This document shows, piece after piece, positions 1 to 11,492 of a stretch of DNA of 64,000 bases (within the stretch, counting starts at the first letter, position 1; every line of letters begins with the position of its first letter). The notes under the pieces were generated by a model, which was not told the DNA's origin, ran no database searches, and saw nothing but the letters and a program-made list of their open reading frames with translations. The DNA is taken from positions 1,426,001 through 1,490,000 of the forward strand of contig JACCLO010000002.1 of assembly GCA_029448655.1 (NCBI GenBank), written 5' to 3'. The DNA comes from Wolfiporia cocos. Its lineage: Eukaryota; Basidiomycota; Agaricomycetes; Polyporales; Phaeolaceae. A program made the position numbers and the translations under genes.

Positions 1-1146
1 CTGCAGGCCGAGGGTGTCGGGCTGATGCACTCGCTCGCCGAGATGCGCCCGAAGATCGTGGAGCTCACAGACGCGAAGGCAGAGCTCGGCGAGCGCATCT
101 CTGGGCTCGAGTCCGCGGTGCGCGCGCGCGATGCCACGATCGCACAGCTCGAGGGCGCGCTGGACGAGGCGCGCGCGGAGGCCGAGGAGGCTGGCAAAGC
201 GCGTGCGAAGGCGGAGGCCGCGGCCGAGGCGGAGCGTGCAAGTGCGCAGACGGGCCAGGGCGAGCTGCAGCGCGCGTATGCGGAGCTGCAGGCGGAGCTG
301 GGGGACGCGCGCGCGACGGCCAGTGCACTCGAGGGCGAGCGCACGGCGTACCGCGCGCTGGCAGAAGAGCGGCTCGCGGAGATGGAGCAGCTGGGCGCGG
401 CGGAGCGGGTGCACGCGGAGCAGCTGACCGCGCTGCGGATGGAGCTCGAGGAACGGCGCGCGGCGCAGCACGAGACGGGCGAGTTCCTGGAACGCGCGCG
501 GGGCGAGATGGAGGCGCTGCGCGCGGAGCTGGCCGCCAGGGAGACGGAGGTGGAGGAGTTGCGCGCGCAGGTCGCCGAATCGCGCGCGAGCACGCAGGCG
601 ACCTCGGAGCTCGCGCCCGCGACGCCGTCGACGCCGACGCTCGACGCGGAGATGCTGGGCTCGCTGAGACAGCAGCACGCGCTGGAGCTCTCCGCGATGC
701 AGTCGCGCGTGCGGGCGCTCGAGACCGCCGTGTTCGAGGCGGATGCGCGCACGCATGCGCTCCAGCGGCAGCTCGCGCAGCTGAGCAGGGCGCACACGCC
801 TGCGCCCGGCCTGCGTGTGCACTCGCCGCGGGCGAGCAGCCGCGCGTCGGCCGGGCCGGCCGCGGGCGGGAAGGTGACGTTCGAGGGCCTCTCGCCTGAG
901 GCGCAGCACAAGCGGCGGGTCAGCCTGGGCATGCTCAAGGCGCGCATCGATAGTGAGACGGCGGCGATAGCTGCGTCGCCGGCGAGCAGGGGCGGTGGGC
1001 TGCCAACGATTGCCGAGCCGTCTTCCCCGCGTGGTTCTGGGAGTGGCTATGGGGGTCGCGGACATGTGCAGCGGAGATTGCAGTTCATGGACGATGCGCA
1101 CGTATTCTGGTGCCATGCGTGCCAGGGGGACCTCGTCATCTTGTGA
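1..1146 (+). CDS. C-terminal part of a long coiled-coil protein (5' end outside window)
   Basis: The frame is open from base 1, so the ATG at 25 is probably internal and the gene begins outside the window; the TGA is at 1144-1146. About 380 residues are visible. The first ~270 are Ala/Glu/Arg/Leu-rich with heptad-like spacing and no prolines for long stretches, a strong parallel coiled coil. A Ser/Ala-rich linker follows, then a short conserved-looking segment (KRRVSLGMLKARIDSE) and a C-terminal tail ending VFWCHACQGDLVIL, where a CHAC motif stands out in an otherwise Cys-free protein. No catalytic domain is visible. It could be a cytoskeletal, spindle-pole or vesicle-tether scaffold, but the part that would tell is missing. 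Confidence 0.75.
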   Translation: MQAEGVGLMHSLAEMRPKIVELTDAKAELGERISGLESAVRARDATIAQLEGALDEARAEAEEAGKARAKAEAAAEAERASAQTGQGELQRAYAELQAELGDARATASALEGERTAYRALAEERLAEMEQLGAAERVHAEQLTALRMELEERRAAQHETGEFLERARGEMEALRAELAARETEVEELRAQVAESRASTQATSELAPATPSTPTLDAEMLGSLRQQHALELSAMQSRVRALETAVFEADARTHALQRQLAQLSRAHTPAPGLRVHSPRASSRASAGPAAGGKVTFEGLSPEAQHKRRVSLGMLKARIDSETAAIAASPASRGGGLPTIAEPSSPRGSGSGYGGRGHVQRRLQFMDDAHVFWCHACQGDLVIL

Positions 1147-1881
1147 TCATTGGGATCGTTCTTGTTCTCTCTATTGCAAGGCCGTGTTACCATTTGATTT
1201 CAGTAGCATTCCTGGTCTTCATTCAGTCTCACCCGTAGCACGTTTCAAAAGTAGGAATCGGAATGGAACAGTTGGTAAGAGCACAGATCTATAGCCAATA
1301 TCACAGTACTCCTGCGATGCTGGACCCGAGAATGCTGCACCGCCAATATTGGAGTTGTTTTGTAACTTGCAATTGCATCCGGCTGACACTGCGCCACAAC
1401 TCACACACCAAACGCGCCACACCTGCTCGAGCTCAAACCAGAGTGGATTGCGCGCGCGATATACACAATGTCTGCAAGAGGGTGTACACAGGATACATGC
1501 ATTAGGCGCGCGGGGATATCTCTGGTGTCGAGGTGGATAGCACGGGAGCTGTTTTCTGTGTTTGATTGGGCGAGAAGGAGAAAGGACATATGGAAAAAGA
1601 GAAACAAGATTGATAGAAGAAATGATTATCGAAGAGTCTACAATATGCACTTGGTGACGATGGCGGATCGTGGCGGACGTGAGGGGTCGTGCCAGGCGTG
1701 ACGGACGTTTCTTTGAGTCGGTGGAGCGATGGATGGATGGGGTTGAGATGGCACTCAGATCGTCTAGCTTTCTCTGCACTGCGGGTCGGGTGTCACAAGA
1801 AACAATGCTGTTCAAGACGAGAGGTGAGAGATTTCGCGAGCAAGACACTGTGAGACCCAGGGCCGAGTCGGCGCGCATTGT
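1147..1881. other. Convergent intergenic region, no gene seen
   Basis: This is the 3' flank of the coiled-coil gene on the plus strand and of the 609-aa gene on the minus strand. Short ORFs on both strands overlap each other and lack codon-use or domain support. I see nothing else. Confidence 0.6.
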
Positions 1882-3866
1882 TTAGGAGAGGTTGTCCCGC
1901 TTCGTCTTGAGCTTCACGAGCTTCTGGAGGAGGTCCTGTTGACACACACATCGTCAGCACCGCGTCACGCCCAGCGAGCCAAAGGCAACGCACCTGCATC
2001 TCGTCGGGCTTGAGCGTCCCTCTCCCGTGCTCCTCCTCGAGGCCGCGCTCGATGCTCTCCAGAATCTCGGCCATGAGGTCGCGGTAGTTGACGCCGAAGA
2101 ACTGCGTCAGCTTCGCCGCGCGCCGGCGCCGCTGCTGGAAGCCGCTGCCGCCGTCGTCGCCGTCGGTGTTCGCGCGCGGGGGGAGGGGCGGCGAGGCGAG
2201 CGAGGCGACGGACGAGAGCGTGCTGATGGACGCGATGGACGCGCGGCTCGGGAGCGAGCGGCGGCGCTCGCCCCTGCGCGCCGGCGGGGAGGACGGCGGG
2301 GAGAGCGTCGCGGTGCCCGGGGACGTGGGCGGGCTCGGCTCCGCGGCGGCGCCCGAGGAGAGGTAGTCGTGCAGCTCCGCGAGCGACTGGCGGTCGTCCT
2401 GCGCGGGCGGGCTGATCAGCGTCAATCAGCGGACACCACGGGGCGGCTTACGCGGTCGATGATGTCGTTGAGCGAGTTGAGCGAGTGGCGGTAGTGCAGG
2501 TAGATGTCGCTCATCGGCGGCGGGAGGGTCGCCATCCCCGTGCCTGCGGTCGCCGCCGCGGCCGCGCCGCGGCCCGGGGCGTGCGGGAGGAGGGGCGCGT
2601 CGGCGGCGTCCGAGTCGGCGGTGGCGGGGCGGCCCTTCTTGGACTTGCCCTTGTATGCGCTCTGGTTGAGGTTGCGCGTGGGCGAGGTCGGGCTGAGCGG
2701 GGGGGAGGCGGCGCGGGCGGGGGGGACGCCGGGGGAGGACGCGGCGTGGCGGGTGTGGTAGAGCACCTGCGGGGGCGCGACGCCGAACATCTGCGGGGGG
2801 TGAGCACGGACGCGGGGGGGCGCGGGCGACGCACCTTCTCCATCTTGATGGCGCGGCGGACGTTGATGGCCTTTTCGCGGCCGTTGAGGTCGTCCTTGAG
2901 GCGGTCAAAGTCGTCGGACCAGCGGGCGAGCTCGGCGACGCTGCTGGAGCGGCGGCGGTGGCGGCGGTCCATGGCGTCGGCGGGGTCGGCGAGCGGGGGG
3001 AGCGGGGCGGGGTCGTGGAGGGGGCCGAGCACGAGGTGGGCGGGGACGCGGGAGCCGAGGAAGCGGTGGAGCTTGGCGAGGCGCTCGCGCTTGCGGCGGC
3101 GCTCGTCGTCGGAATCGGCGTCGGGCGCCGGGGGCGTGCGGGGGTCGTCGTCGTCGAGGTCGATGAACGACGTCGGGGACTGGCGGCCGTCGACGAGGTC
3201 GTGCGGGCTGAACGGGAGCGAGCGGCGGCGGGCGCCGAGGAAGACGTGCTGGCCGCCGTCGTCCGCCGTCCAGCCGGGGTGCAGGTGCCGCCCCGCGGCG
3301 AGCGCGGGCATCGCCGGGTCCGCCAGCATGCTCGCCGCCGGCCGGTGCCTGCGCCGCGCCGGGAGACACCCGTTCGCGAGCTCGACGTCCACCGGCGGCG
3401 GCGGCGCGACGCCGGGCGTCTGCCCGAGCAGCTGCGTGAGCTTGCGGGTCTTGCGCACCCGCTCTGCCCGCTCGCGCGCGTCGAGCACGTTCGTCGTCGA
3501 CGGCAGCCCCCGCGCCCCCGCGTCCTGGTGCGGGTTCGGCAGCGGCGGGCTCGCGGCGCGCGCCGCGTCGTCCGTCGCCGCGCGCTGCGCCGACCGTGAT
3601 CGCCGCGCAAAGACCCCCGGCTGCTCCGTCGCCGCGCGCGCGATGAGCGGCGTGCGCGCGTGCACCGCGTCGCACGGGCTCGGCGGGGCGTCGCTCGCGA
3701 CGGACTCGGGCGACGTGCGGCCGCCGGGCGCGCCGGCGTGCATGTGGCGGTAGTCGCGCACGGCGGGGTCGAAGGTGGGGGACGTGAGGTCGATGAAGCT
3801 CTCGCACTCGCCCTCGTAGCTGGAGCCGTAGATGGTGCTCGAGATGCTGATGCGTGCGCCGGCCAT
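1882..3866 (-). CDS. 609-aa Ser/Pro-rich protein with three KLxxxLG-type motifs
   Basis: Four exons (2835-3866, 2452-2790, 1994-2398, 1882-1935) separated by introns of 44, 53 and 58 nt with GT..AG ends; all junctions are phase 0 and the total is 609 codons plus TAA at 1882-1884. The ATG at 3866 is chosen because a TATAAA box (3931-3936 on the minus strand) sits at the right distance; an upstream in-frame ATG at 3995 lies on the far side of that box. The protein is mostly disordered but carries a short motif three times: RKTRKLTQLLGQTPG, RERLAKLHRFLGSRVP and AAKLTQFFGVNYRDL. The last is followed by an amphipathic C-terminal helix ending QKLVKLKTKRDNLS. No family is recognised. The motif repetition suggests docking to a repeated partner, which is inference. 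Confidence 0.75.
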
Positions 3867-3930
3867 CGCGTCCGTCGTCGTCGTCGTCGTCGCTGTGCTG
3901 GGGCGCGGCGCGTGAGAAGGGTGCGTCTGG

Positions 3931-3936
3931 TTTATA
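3931..3936 (-). promoter_or_regulatory. TATA box of the 609-aa gene
   Basis: TATAAA on the minus strand, about 65 bp upstream of the ATG at 3866 and downstream of the stop of the neighbouring minus-strand gene. It separates the two genes and decides the start of the second. Confidence 0.55.
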
Positions 3937-4003
3937 GCCGCGCGCTGGCTGGCGACCTCCCCCGCGCCGAGACCGTCGCCCGCGCGCGCTGCCATGCCAG
4001 CAG

Positions 4004-4732
4004 TCAGTCACCGCCCCGCCCGGCACCGCCGCCATAGAAACCCTCACCTCCCGGCGCGCCCTCCGACCGCCGCCGCCGACCCAGCCCCCGCCCGAGCATC
4101 TTGCTCACCCGCACCCGCCGCCTCTTCTTCCGCTCCTTCGTCCCCGCCCCGCCCGACGCGATCGACCCCGCGTCGCTCGCCGTCCCGCTGCTCACCACGT
4201 CCCACCCCTCCCGCTCGTCCTCCGACGTGCTCGCGCTCCCCGGCGCCGCCGCCGCGTCCCCCGCCTCCCGCAGCAGGAACGACAGCCGCGGCACCGGGTT
4301 GATGTACGGGTTCTCACGCGCCATCGCCGCCGCCGCCTCCCTCCCCGTCCCCGTCCCGCCCCCCAGCCCGCCCCCCAGCATCCCGCTTCCCCCGTGCCCC
4401 ACGCTCCCCCCGAGCAGGCTCCCGTTCATGCTCCGCGCGTCCCCGTCCCCCGGCAGCGGCGACGCCGGCACGCTCGCGCTCGCGGCGTACGCGCGCAGGT
4501 TCACCTTGCTCCGCGGGCGGGGCGGCGGCGGCAGGCCCGTGAACACCGGCTCGTCCGACGCCGCGCTCGACGGCGTCGACGACGGCGCGCCGAGCCGCGC
4601 GCGCATGCGCTCGTCGTACTCGAGCGCCGCGCGCAGATCGGAGACGATGACCAGCGACGGCGCGGGCTGCGACGTGCGCGCGGAGAAGGTCGAGCGCGTG
4701 TCGGCCTCGAGCGCGAGCGAGGCGGACATCAT
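4004..4732 (-). CDS. 242-aa protein with basic C-terminal segment, unknown function
   Basis: Single-exon ORF from the ATG at 4732 to the TGA at 4004-4006. The frame stays open upstream to 4909, but a TATATA-type box near 4842-4848 places transcription start downstream of that, so 4732 is preferred. The sequence is Ser/Gly/Ala-rich with a Gly stretch in the middle (residues ~115-140), a more ordered patch (ENPYINPVPRLSFLLREAGD) and a strongly basic stretch near the C-terminus (KERKKRRRVRVSK, then GRRRRSEG) that could be a nuclear localisation signal. No domain is recognised. It lies 138 bp upstream of the start of the 609-aa gene on the same strand; a stop codon and a TATA box separate them, so they are probably two genes. 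Confidence 0.6.
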   Translation of the reverse strand: MMSASLALEADTRSTFSARTSQPAPSLVIVSDLRAALEYDERMRARLGAPSSTPSSAASDEPVFTGLPPPPRPRSKVNLRAYAASASVPASPLPGDGDARSMNGSLLGGSVGHGGSGMLGGGLGGGTGTGREAAAAMARENPYINPVPRLSFLLREAGDAAAAPGSASTSEDEREGWDVVSSGTASDAGSIASGGAGTKERKKRRRVRVSKMLGRGLGRRRRSEGAPGGEGFYGGGAGRGGD

Positions 4733-5983
4733 GGCGGCGGTGGTGAGTGCTCCTTGTGCGCCGTGTGCTGTCAGTCGCGGTCTACAGTATATGTGTGTCG
4801 AAGGTGGTGCTGGCGGCTGCTGTCGTGGCGTTTTAGGTACGTATATACGAGTGCGGGATGCGTGTAAAGGGTCTGGATATCTAGCAAGCAGGGGCGCATG
4901 AAACGGCACACGAAACAGGACGACGCGGCAGCCACAAGTGCGCGGTCCTGCGCACGACGAATGCTGGTGCGTCTGCTACGTCGCGCCGCCGCTGTAATAC
5001 CCCGCGCCACGTGTGCCGTCTGCGACGAGCACCCGATACGCGCACCGATAAAGTTTCGTCTGGGATCGTCTCGCTGGATCGGACGGCGCGTGCCCGGGAG
5101 CGAGTCGGGATGGCAACCGCACCCACCGGCGGGACGCACCTCTACCGCCGCTCTGCGGCCTGAGCTCGCGACTACGAATGTCCGCCTCAGTGCGCCGTTG
5201 GTACATCCGGCCGACGGTGACGTCTCCTTGACTGCGAGACACGCTGACTTCGTGACCCTGGTAGTCCCAGTCTTTGACAGCGTCGTGGCGATGCCAGACC
5301 CTAACGTATGTGCAGCGCCCCAGCCACCCCACTAAAACACGTTCCGCCCCTGCCTGCCACAACCGTAAAGCCGTGCCTGCGTCCCCATACATTCGCACTC
5401 ACATTTAATTTAGCCACAGCCAATCCGGCCGCAGGATCACGACTGACTCCGAGGCGAGGCGACCCTTACGGCACGCTGCAGCTCGCTAGGGACGGACCAT
5501 TCGGTGCTTGCCCTGCAGAACGATCACACGGCTAGCGGTGCATGACGCCGTGAAGAGGCAAAAGAAGCCGTCGAGAAGGCGCACCTGCAGGCTCAGCGTT
5601 GATGCTGCGAAGCGAGCGCGATCGCCAAGATCGTACGAGGTGAGGTGGATGCCCGCCGCGATGCGTATCTGCGCATATGTGCGGACGTACACAGATCTGC
5701 GGATGTCCGCGAGGCTGATGACTCACGGAACCAAACGTGATGCGAATGCATCCATTCGACGGTCAAAGATAGGTACAACAACTTGAACATGTATGGAGCG
5801 GTGGAAAATAAACCGCGAGCAATGTGTGCTTGTCTGCGTGCAGTCCGGGGTAGTGCGTGTAGTATCTGTACAATGGGACCATCTGAGATGTCAATAGATA
5901 TGTCCTGCCAAACATGAGCGAACGAGAAAGAGAGTGCCGGGTAGGAAAGTGATGTACATCAAAACTAATTTGTGACGAGCAGG
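4733..5983. other. Intergenic region, no convincing gene
   Basis: Upstream region of the 242-aa gene (TATA-like element near 4842-4848) and 3' flank of the SMP-domain gene. The small ORFs on both strands are short and overlapping, with no recognisable product. Confidence 0.55.
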
Positions 5984-8900
5984 CTACGACACCGGTGCAG
6001 GGGCAGGCGTCCTACGCGGCGGCAGCGCAGGCGGCCTCGCCCCCGGGCGTGGTGTAGTCGGCAGCGCGGGCGGCTCCCCCGCGGGTGGCGACATTGACGT
6101 CGGCGGCGACGTCGGCGGCGTGTTCTCCTCGTTGCCCGAGCCTTGCGCCGGCGGCCCCTGCGACGTGAGCGAGGCGCGTTTGCTCAAGTCCCTCGACACG
6201 ATCGACTGCAGCGCCGCAGACGCCGGTGACGCGGCCGCAGGCGGGCTCTGCGGCGGGCTCTTTCCGAACGAGGAGCCCGAGCGCGGCGGGAGGCGCGGCG
6301 GGACAGGGCGTGGGGAGACCACCGCCGGCGTCGGCGTTTGCGGCTCGGACTGCGGGGCATCCTGCGCGGCGGGTGGCGCGTCCTCGTCACGCCCGCTGAA
6401 GCCTGCCTGCGTCTGCGTCTGCGTCTGGGGCTGCGCCTGGGGCGCGCCCGGGTTCTTCCACAGCCTGTACACGCTCTGGATCCCAGGCTTGCGCTCCGGG
6501 ACGGGCGGCGGCGGCGCGTACCCGAGCGACATCACCTCGCCGCGGTGGCTCGCGTGTATGCCCGGGATCGTCATCGTCCGCGCCTGCGGCGGCTGCGTGT
6601 GGATCGGCGAGTGCGGCGCCTCGTCCTCGGGCGGGGGCACGACGTCCGCCGCGGACGCGGACTTGGCGGACTTGGCGGACTTGCCCGAGTCGGTGCGCGC
6701 GAGCGCGTGCGAGGGCGCGGGCGATACCGAGCGCGGCTGCGGCGAGCCCGAGGCCGTGCTCGCCTGGTCGGGCGTGGGGAGTGCGGACCCGTAGTAGGAC
6801 GACGAGGGGCTGCCCCCCAGCGCGTGCGCGGGCGACGGAGACGTGCTCCGCGTGCGCTCCTTGCCCTTGTCGGCGGCGGCCTGCGGTATCGAGACGGGCT
6901 CCGAGCGCAGGTCCCCGCCAAGTGTCGCATGCTCGCGTGGCGGGGCACGTTCGCGCTCTCTCCTGTGTTCGACGGACGCCCTCACGTCGGCGTAGCTCTG
7001 TCGCGGCCGGTGCGACCTCGACTCAGACCGCTGGTGTGCGTTTGGCGCGGCGTCGGGCACATCGTCGCTGGACGAAGCCGCCGCAGCATGGCCGTTGCTC
7101 CCGCTGTCCTTCCGAAGTCCGCTCCAGTTCACGCCCCACTTACGCATCGCCTCTTTAGCCGTGTTGCTCAATGCCTGCTTGTCGCCCGCACGCGATTTGA
7201 GCGTCTGCAGGAACGCAGCCGTCGAGCTCGCCGCGGAGCTGCGCATCGTGGAATTCGTATTGGTATTCGCAACGGGGCTCTTTGACCGCCATGAGGACAC
7301 GCCCGAGTCCGCGGTGGCGCCAGAGGACTCCTCGTCGGACGAGTGTGGCGCGGAGGTTCCTCGGGACGAGCTGGAGTGCTGGGACGACGACCGCCGTGCA
7401 TGGCCCGGCGAGAGATAGTCGTCCGCCTCCTGCTGCGCCTCCGAAGCATGCGGCGTGCTGTCCTGCGAGTCGGCGGCAGTCTGGTTCGGCGTCGAGCTCG
7501 ATCTGCGGGTCGCGATGCTCGCGGTCTCAGAGGACTTGCGCCCCCGCTGCACGTTCTCTTCCGTGGAGACGATGCCCAGCACTGATGCTGAGGGACCTGG
7601 CGCTTCTATCTCGGCCTCGTTCGCGTTCCCGAACCACGTCCGTCGGCGGGCGCCGGGTGATAGCGGTGTTGCAGGCAGACTGGCGGCAGCGCGGTGCATT
7701 TCTGGCATTACTACTTCCTGTGGCTCGGAGGAAGTCTCGGTTGTGGCTTCCTCAGCTGAATGCGACCGTTGTACAGGAGGATGTTCTGGGTCATTGGGCG
7801 TAGGGTTGGGAAGCTCGGCAGCAGAAGCAGAGACCGCGGATTTCGTCTCGTCTCGAGCCTCCGGTCTTGACTCGTATGTGGCAGGGGTAGTGCGCGAAGC
7901 GTCTGCCCAGATACCGCCGCGGTGCTGATACTTCGAGCTTTCGAAGAACGAGATGTCGTCCATGTTCGGGAGCACAACAGACTCAAGGATCTACCCTATT
8001 GTGAGCGACGATGCTGCCGTAAAGATATCCCCAAAACTCACCACTTCCTTCACCTTCGACTCGATTGTACTCAGAATCATGCCCCAGGTGATTTGTCGGT
8101 CGCTCACGATAGGCTCGACAGAGAGCGCAATCCTGGGCATTTGAGTGAACGCATACCAGATCCTACTGCTTGGAGGCCGCTTGACCTTGACCAGCAGATT
8201 GCCCTCGATTTCCCGAATGACCAGAGCGAGTACCAGCTGAACATTATACGTCTTGAACCGCGCGCCGAGATTGATCGTAGCCGTAGCTTCAACCGTGATG
8301 CGGATCTCGCCTTTGTAGTGTATGTGTACCTCCAGCGCTGCATCGCCCTCCTTAGTGAGCTCCTTCAGCATCGGCTTGCTGAACGTCGGAGCCTTGTTCC
8401 CGACGGAGACCTCTCTAACGACGATGTGTGAGAGGAACCCCGGACGCTTGACCTTCGAGATCTTCTTCATGAGTCGTCCGATTATGTAGTTTTCCAGCGT
8501 CTTTGTACGGTAGTAGCTGAAGAATATCCGGCCCAAAAGAGCGTTCAGCCAGCGCATGGGTATCACATCGGGCTGCTCGTCCAGTGTCGCAACCAAACGT
8601 GACATGTCGACGGGCAGGAACACGGGCTCCAGTGACGCGAGCGTGGGTGCGTTCGCTGGGTTGTCCGAGGCGTGCACGAGTGCATGGTACCAGTCCTCCA
8701 TCTCCACCACGGACCGCACGAAGATGAACCATGGCGTGGAGACGTCGAGTGCTTCCTCGCGCGCCTCCTCGCGCCGCTTCTCGGCCTCGACGAGCCTCTC
8801 GCGCTCCCGATGCTTCTGCTTGGGGCTCCCGTCGAGCTCGTCCACCTTCTCCTCGATGTCCTCGCCCTGCAGCTTCATCTCCTTGGTGACGCTGGGCATC

Positions 8901-9439
8901 TCCTTCTGCGGCGGCGAAACCTTCGCCTTCAGGCGGATCGCGTTCCGCTTGGAGAACAGCTCCCCGTCTCCGAGGCCCTCCGGATAGATGCTCACATCGT
9001 GCCCGCCGAGCTCTATGGCAGCCTCGCACTCGACCATAGTCTCGTCCTCGTAGAGGTAGAGCACCTTGCCCTTCAAGACGACGTACCACATGTCCTTCGG
9101 GCGCGACCGCTTCGCGTCTTTGGACCGCGCGTCCAGGAAGCCGCGCACCATGCCCACATAGGACGCATCGGACTGCTGCTCCTCGAACGTCCGGCGCACG
9201 GTCAGCCAGCCCTTGCGCACCTTCGGGAAGTCGTTCACATCGGACGGAGCGAGTGCGGAGGTGGTCGCTGGGGTTTCTTCGGGCTCGGCCTCTTTCTCTG
9301 CGCGTTCATTCTTCTTGGGTTCGGGTTCGGGGATAGGTTCGGAGGTGTAGACTGTGTAGACGATGGCTCCCAGAATTAGCAGCGGTATAAAGGTGATGCC
9401 TCCGAGAACGTATGCATAGAATAGCGCCTTGAGCGACAT
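5984..9439 (-). CDS. SMP/PH-domain lipid-transfer protein of ER membrane contact sites (Nvj2/TEX2 family)
   Basis: Two exons (8042-9439, 5984-7990) joined across a 51-nt GTGAGT..TAG intron; 1134 aa. Residues ~6-32 form a hydrophobic segment ([19 protein letters not shown]) that should anchor the protein in the ER. A PH-like domain follows (about 65-260: [39 protein letters not shown]), interrupted by a charged insertion. An SMP domain covers about 280-480 ([29 protein letters not shown]) and ends with the family's typical [12 protein letters not shown], which is restored only when the intron is removed. The C-terminal ~630 residues are disordered and Ser/Pro-rich. Family members move lipids between membranes at contact sites; this role is inferred from family. 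Confidence 0.9.
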
Positions 9440-10111
9440 AGGATGTGTTCCGCTCTATTGGTCGCATTGGGTCAGCAATAAATGGGCGCGAAGAAGACAC
9501 GTACGCGAAGCAGGAGACAGCCAACACCGCGCAATGAGGTCGATTGCGGTCACTTGCTTCACGGGCGTCAAGCGGATTCGGCCTAGATATCTACGCCACT
9601 TACACGTACACGTGCATATTATCCTGTTCAGGAAGGCGTAGTAGTGGCTGCTTGCCTTGAGGCCTTCGCGAACAATAATTCTCGCCTATGGCCAGCGCAG
9701 GATATAGCCTGTGTGAGACTGATACTTGCTAAGAGGAGTCAGCTCTTTTTCTGCCGAATAACCACAGTGCCTCCGGCTAAGTCGATCGAGCAGTCAACCA
9801 GCACAGGTCACCGCGTGTTTACTTCTGAATGGCTCCATTCGTGAGCATTTTACACTGAGGTCGTCACTCTGCTATTCAGAACGTTCACGTTCGGTCGACA
9901 TCGACGGATAGGATTGGAAAATTGACTTGAACATCTGTACAAAGGTATATATGGCGCATAAATTTAACAGGAGATAATGCGTGAGTACAGTCTGGAATGC
10001 AGTAATGCGTATGCCTATGATAGTAATGAAACGAAGACCCGGCCGTGGTCACTACACAAGTTTTACGTACAGCCTCGCCACCTGCAAGTGCACAGCTTAC
10101 GCCAATGCATA
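9440..10111. other. Intergenic region, no gene seen
   Basis: Promoter side of the SMP-domain gene and 3' side of the next minus-strand gene. Only short unsupported ORFs. Confidence 0.6.
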
Positions 10112-11018
10112 TTAATTTGAGGAAGCGGACTGGCGTGGCGATGCACGCGGTGTGCGCCGTGGCGCGCATGCTTTTTGCCTGCGGGTCGGAAGGGGCCTGG
10201 AGAACATGCCTCTGGACGTCTGCTCCTCTGGATCGGGCAGCACCGCCCACCAGTGCCCGCTCTCGTACCGCCAGCTTTTCACTAATGGGGATGGCTTCGC
10301 CACGAGTGGGGGAAACGCGTCATTGAGCACTGGGTGTGTCGGCACAGTGAGCCTGTTGCCAAAAAGCGCGTCTTGTATTGGAATCAAACATGTCGGCTCG
10401 CGCGGCTGTGATGGGCAAGGTGTTATAACGATGGTAGGTATAGAGGGATCTGACCCGGGGATGACAGTGGGTGTGCTGGCATCCTGGAGCATTACGGTCA
10501 CTGTTGATCTCCGCCTTTTGCGTGGCGGTCGCACCGCCTCCGAGCTTTTGGTGGGGTTAGGCCCGGCATTTGGATGCTCCGCTAATGATCGGCCGGACTT
10601 TATCACACTTGAGCTTTTATGAAAAGACTCTCTGGAGTGTGCACTGCTCACGGTCGAAAAGGAAAACGCGAGATCAGATGGGCTTTCTTCAACGATCGCG
10701 GCAAGTTGGGTGAGATCATTATGCAGCGTGCTACGGACTGCCCGGTACATCGGGGCGACGGTCCTGCTGCATGCATCCGCGACACTGTTCCATGCGGCCT
10801 CTGTGAGCGGTCCGAGCAAATCATTGAGCTCTACATCGACATACTAGCCCATCAAGCATGGCGGGTCAATTCGGCGACGCAGCTCACGATGTTCATGAAC
10901 GCACCACGCTGGCCTCAGGCTCTCCGTCCGCACTACTTGACGAGATCCACTCAGGCTCATCACGACCTCCCGCGGCCCACACTCGAGCGGCGACGTTGCG
11001 CGTGAGGATAGACAGCAT
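10112..11018 (-). CDS. 281-aa fungal protein of unknown function
   Basis: Two exons (10905-11018 and 10112-10843) with a 61-nt GTGCGT..TAG intron, phase 0; the stop TAA is at 10112-10114. The first exon codes for 38 residues (begins MLSILTRNVAARVWAAGG) and is too short to stand out alone; joined to exon 2 it reads ..GEPEASV|YVDVELNDLLGPL. A TATA-like ACATATACG lies about 50 bp upstream. Features: a helical N-terminal region, a basic patch (PPRKRRRS) that may be a nuclear localisation signal, and a C-terminal segment rich in Pro and Trp (SWRYESGHWWAVLPDPEEQ). No domain is recognised; the splice-supported structure is the best evidence that it is real. Confidence 0.6.
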
Positions 11019-11492
11019 GGCAGCACCGGCGATTTACCGTTTCAGGTGCGGGGCATGGTACGTATATGTGTGAAAGCGGGCGCTGATGCGACGCATAAGA
11101 GTAAGAACACACAGCAGATGACAACCCCACGAGGAAGCAGCTGGTCATTTCCATTGCTGTGTCGGAGTCCCGCCGAGTACGTGTACAACTGGGGAATTGA
11201 TGGCCATTTACTCCCGCGGGTTAGCCGGAATCTGGGCCTGGACCGGCTATCGCGGAGGCAAATTTGCTCCCGTGCGCCGGCCAAGTGGTGGCAGTCCACT
11301 TGATTCACCCGGCCAGAATCACCGATCAAACTCCACGGGTTATAACATATTTCTTGCAATCGCTACATACATCCATACATGTTCACTAGCGTACTGCCTA
11401 CATTATCATGAATCTCTGAGAGGGTCCATAAGGATCATTCACCACCAACAATGAAACTGAAGTTGAGCGCGGGGACATCTGAGCTTTGCACT
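11019..11492. other. Intergenic region between two minus-strand genes
   Basis: Promoter of the 281-aa gene and 3' flank of the acidic-tail gene. Nothing else seen. Confidence 0.6.

Noticed and set aside
2485..3753. 422-codon plus-strand ORF over the 609-aa gene
   Set aside because: Antisense shadow of a GC-rich gene; extreme Arg/Gly composition and no motif, while the opposite strand has splice sites and repeated motifs.
6338..7285. 315-codon plus-strand ORF over the SMP-gene tail
   Set aside because: Antisense shadow; the minus strand forms one continuous SMP-domain protein after removing one intron.
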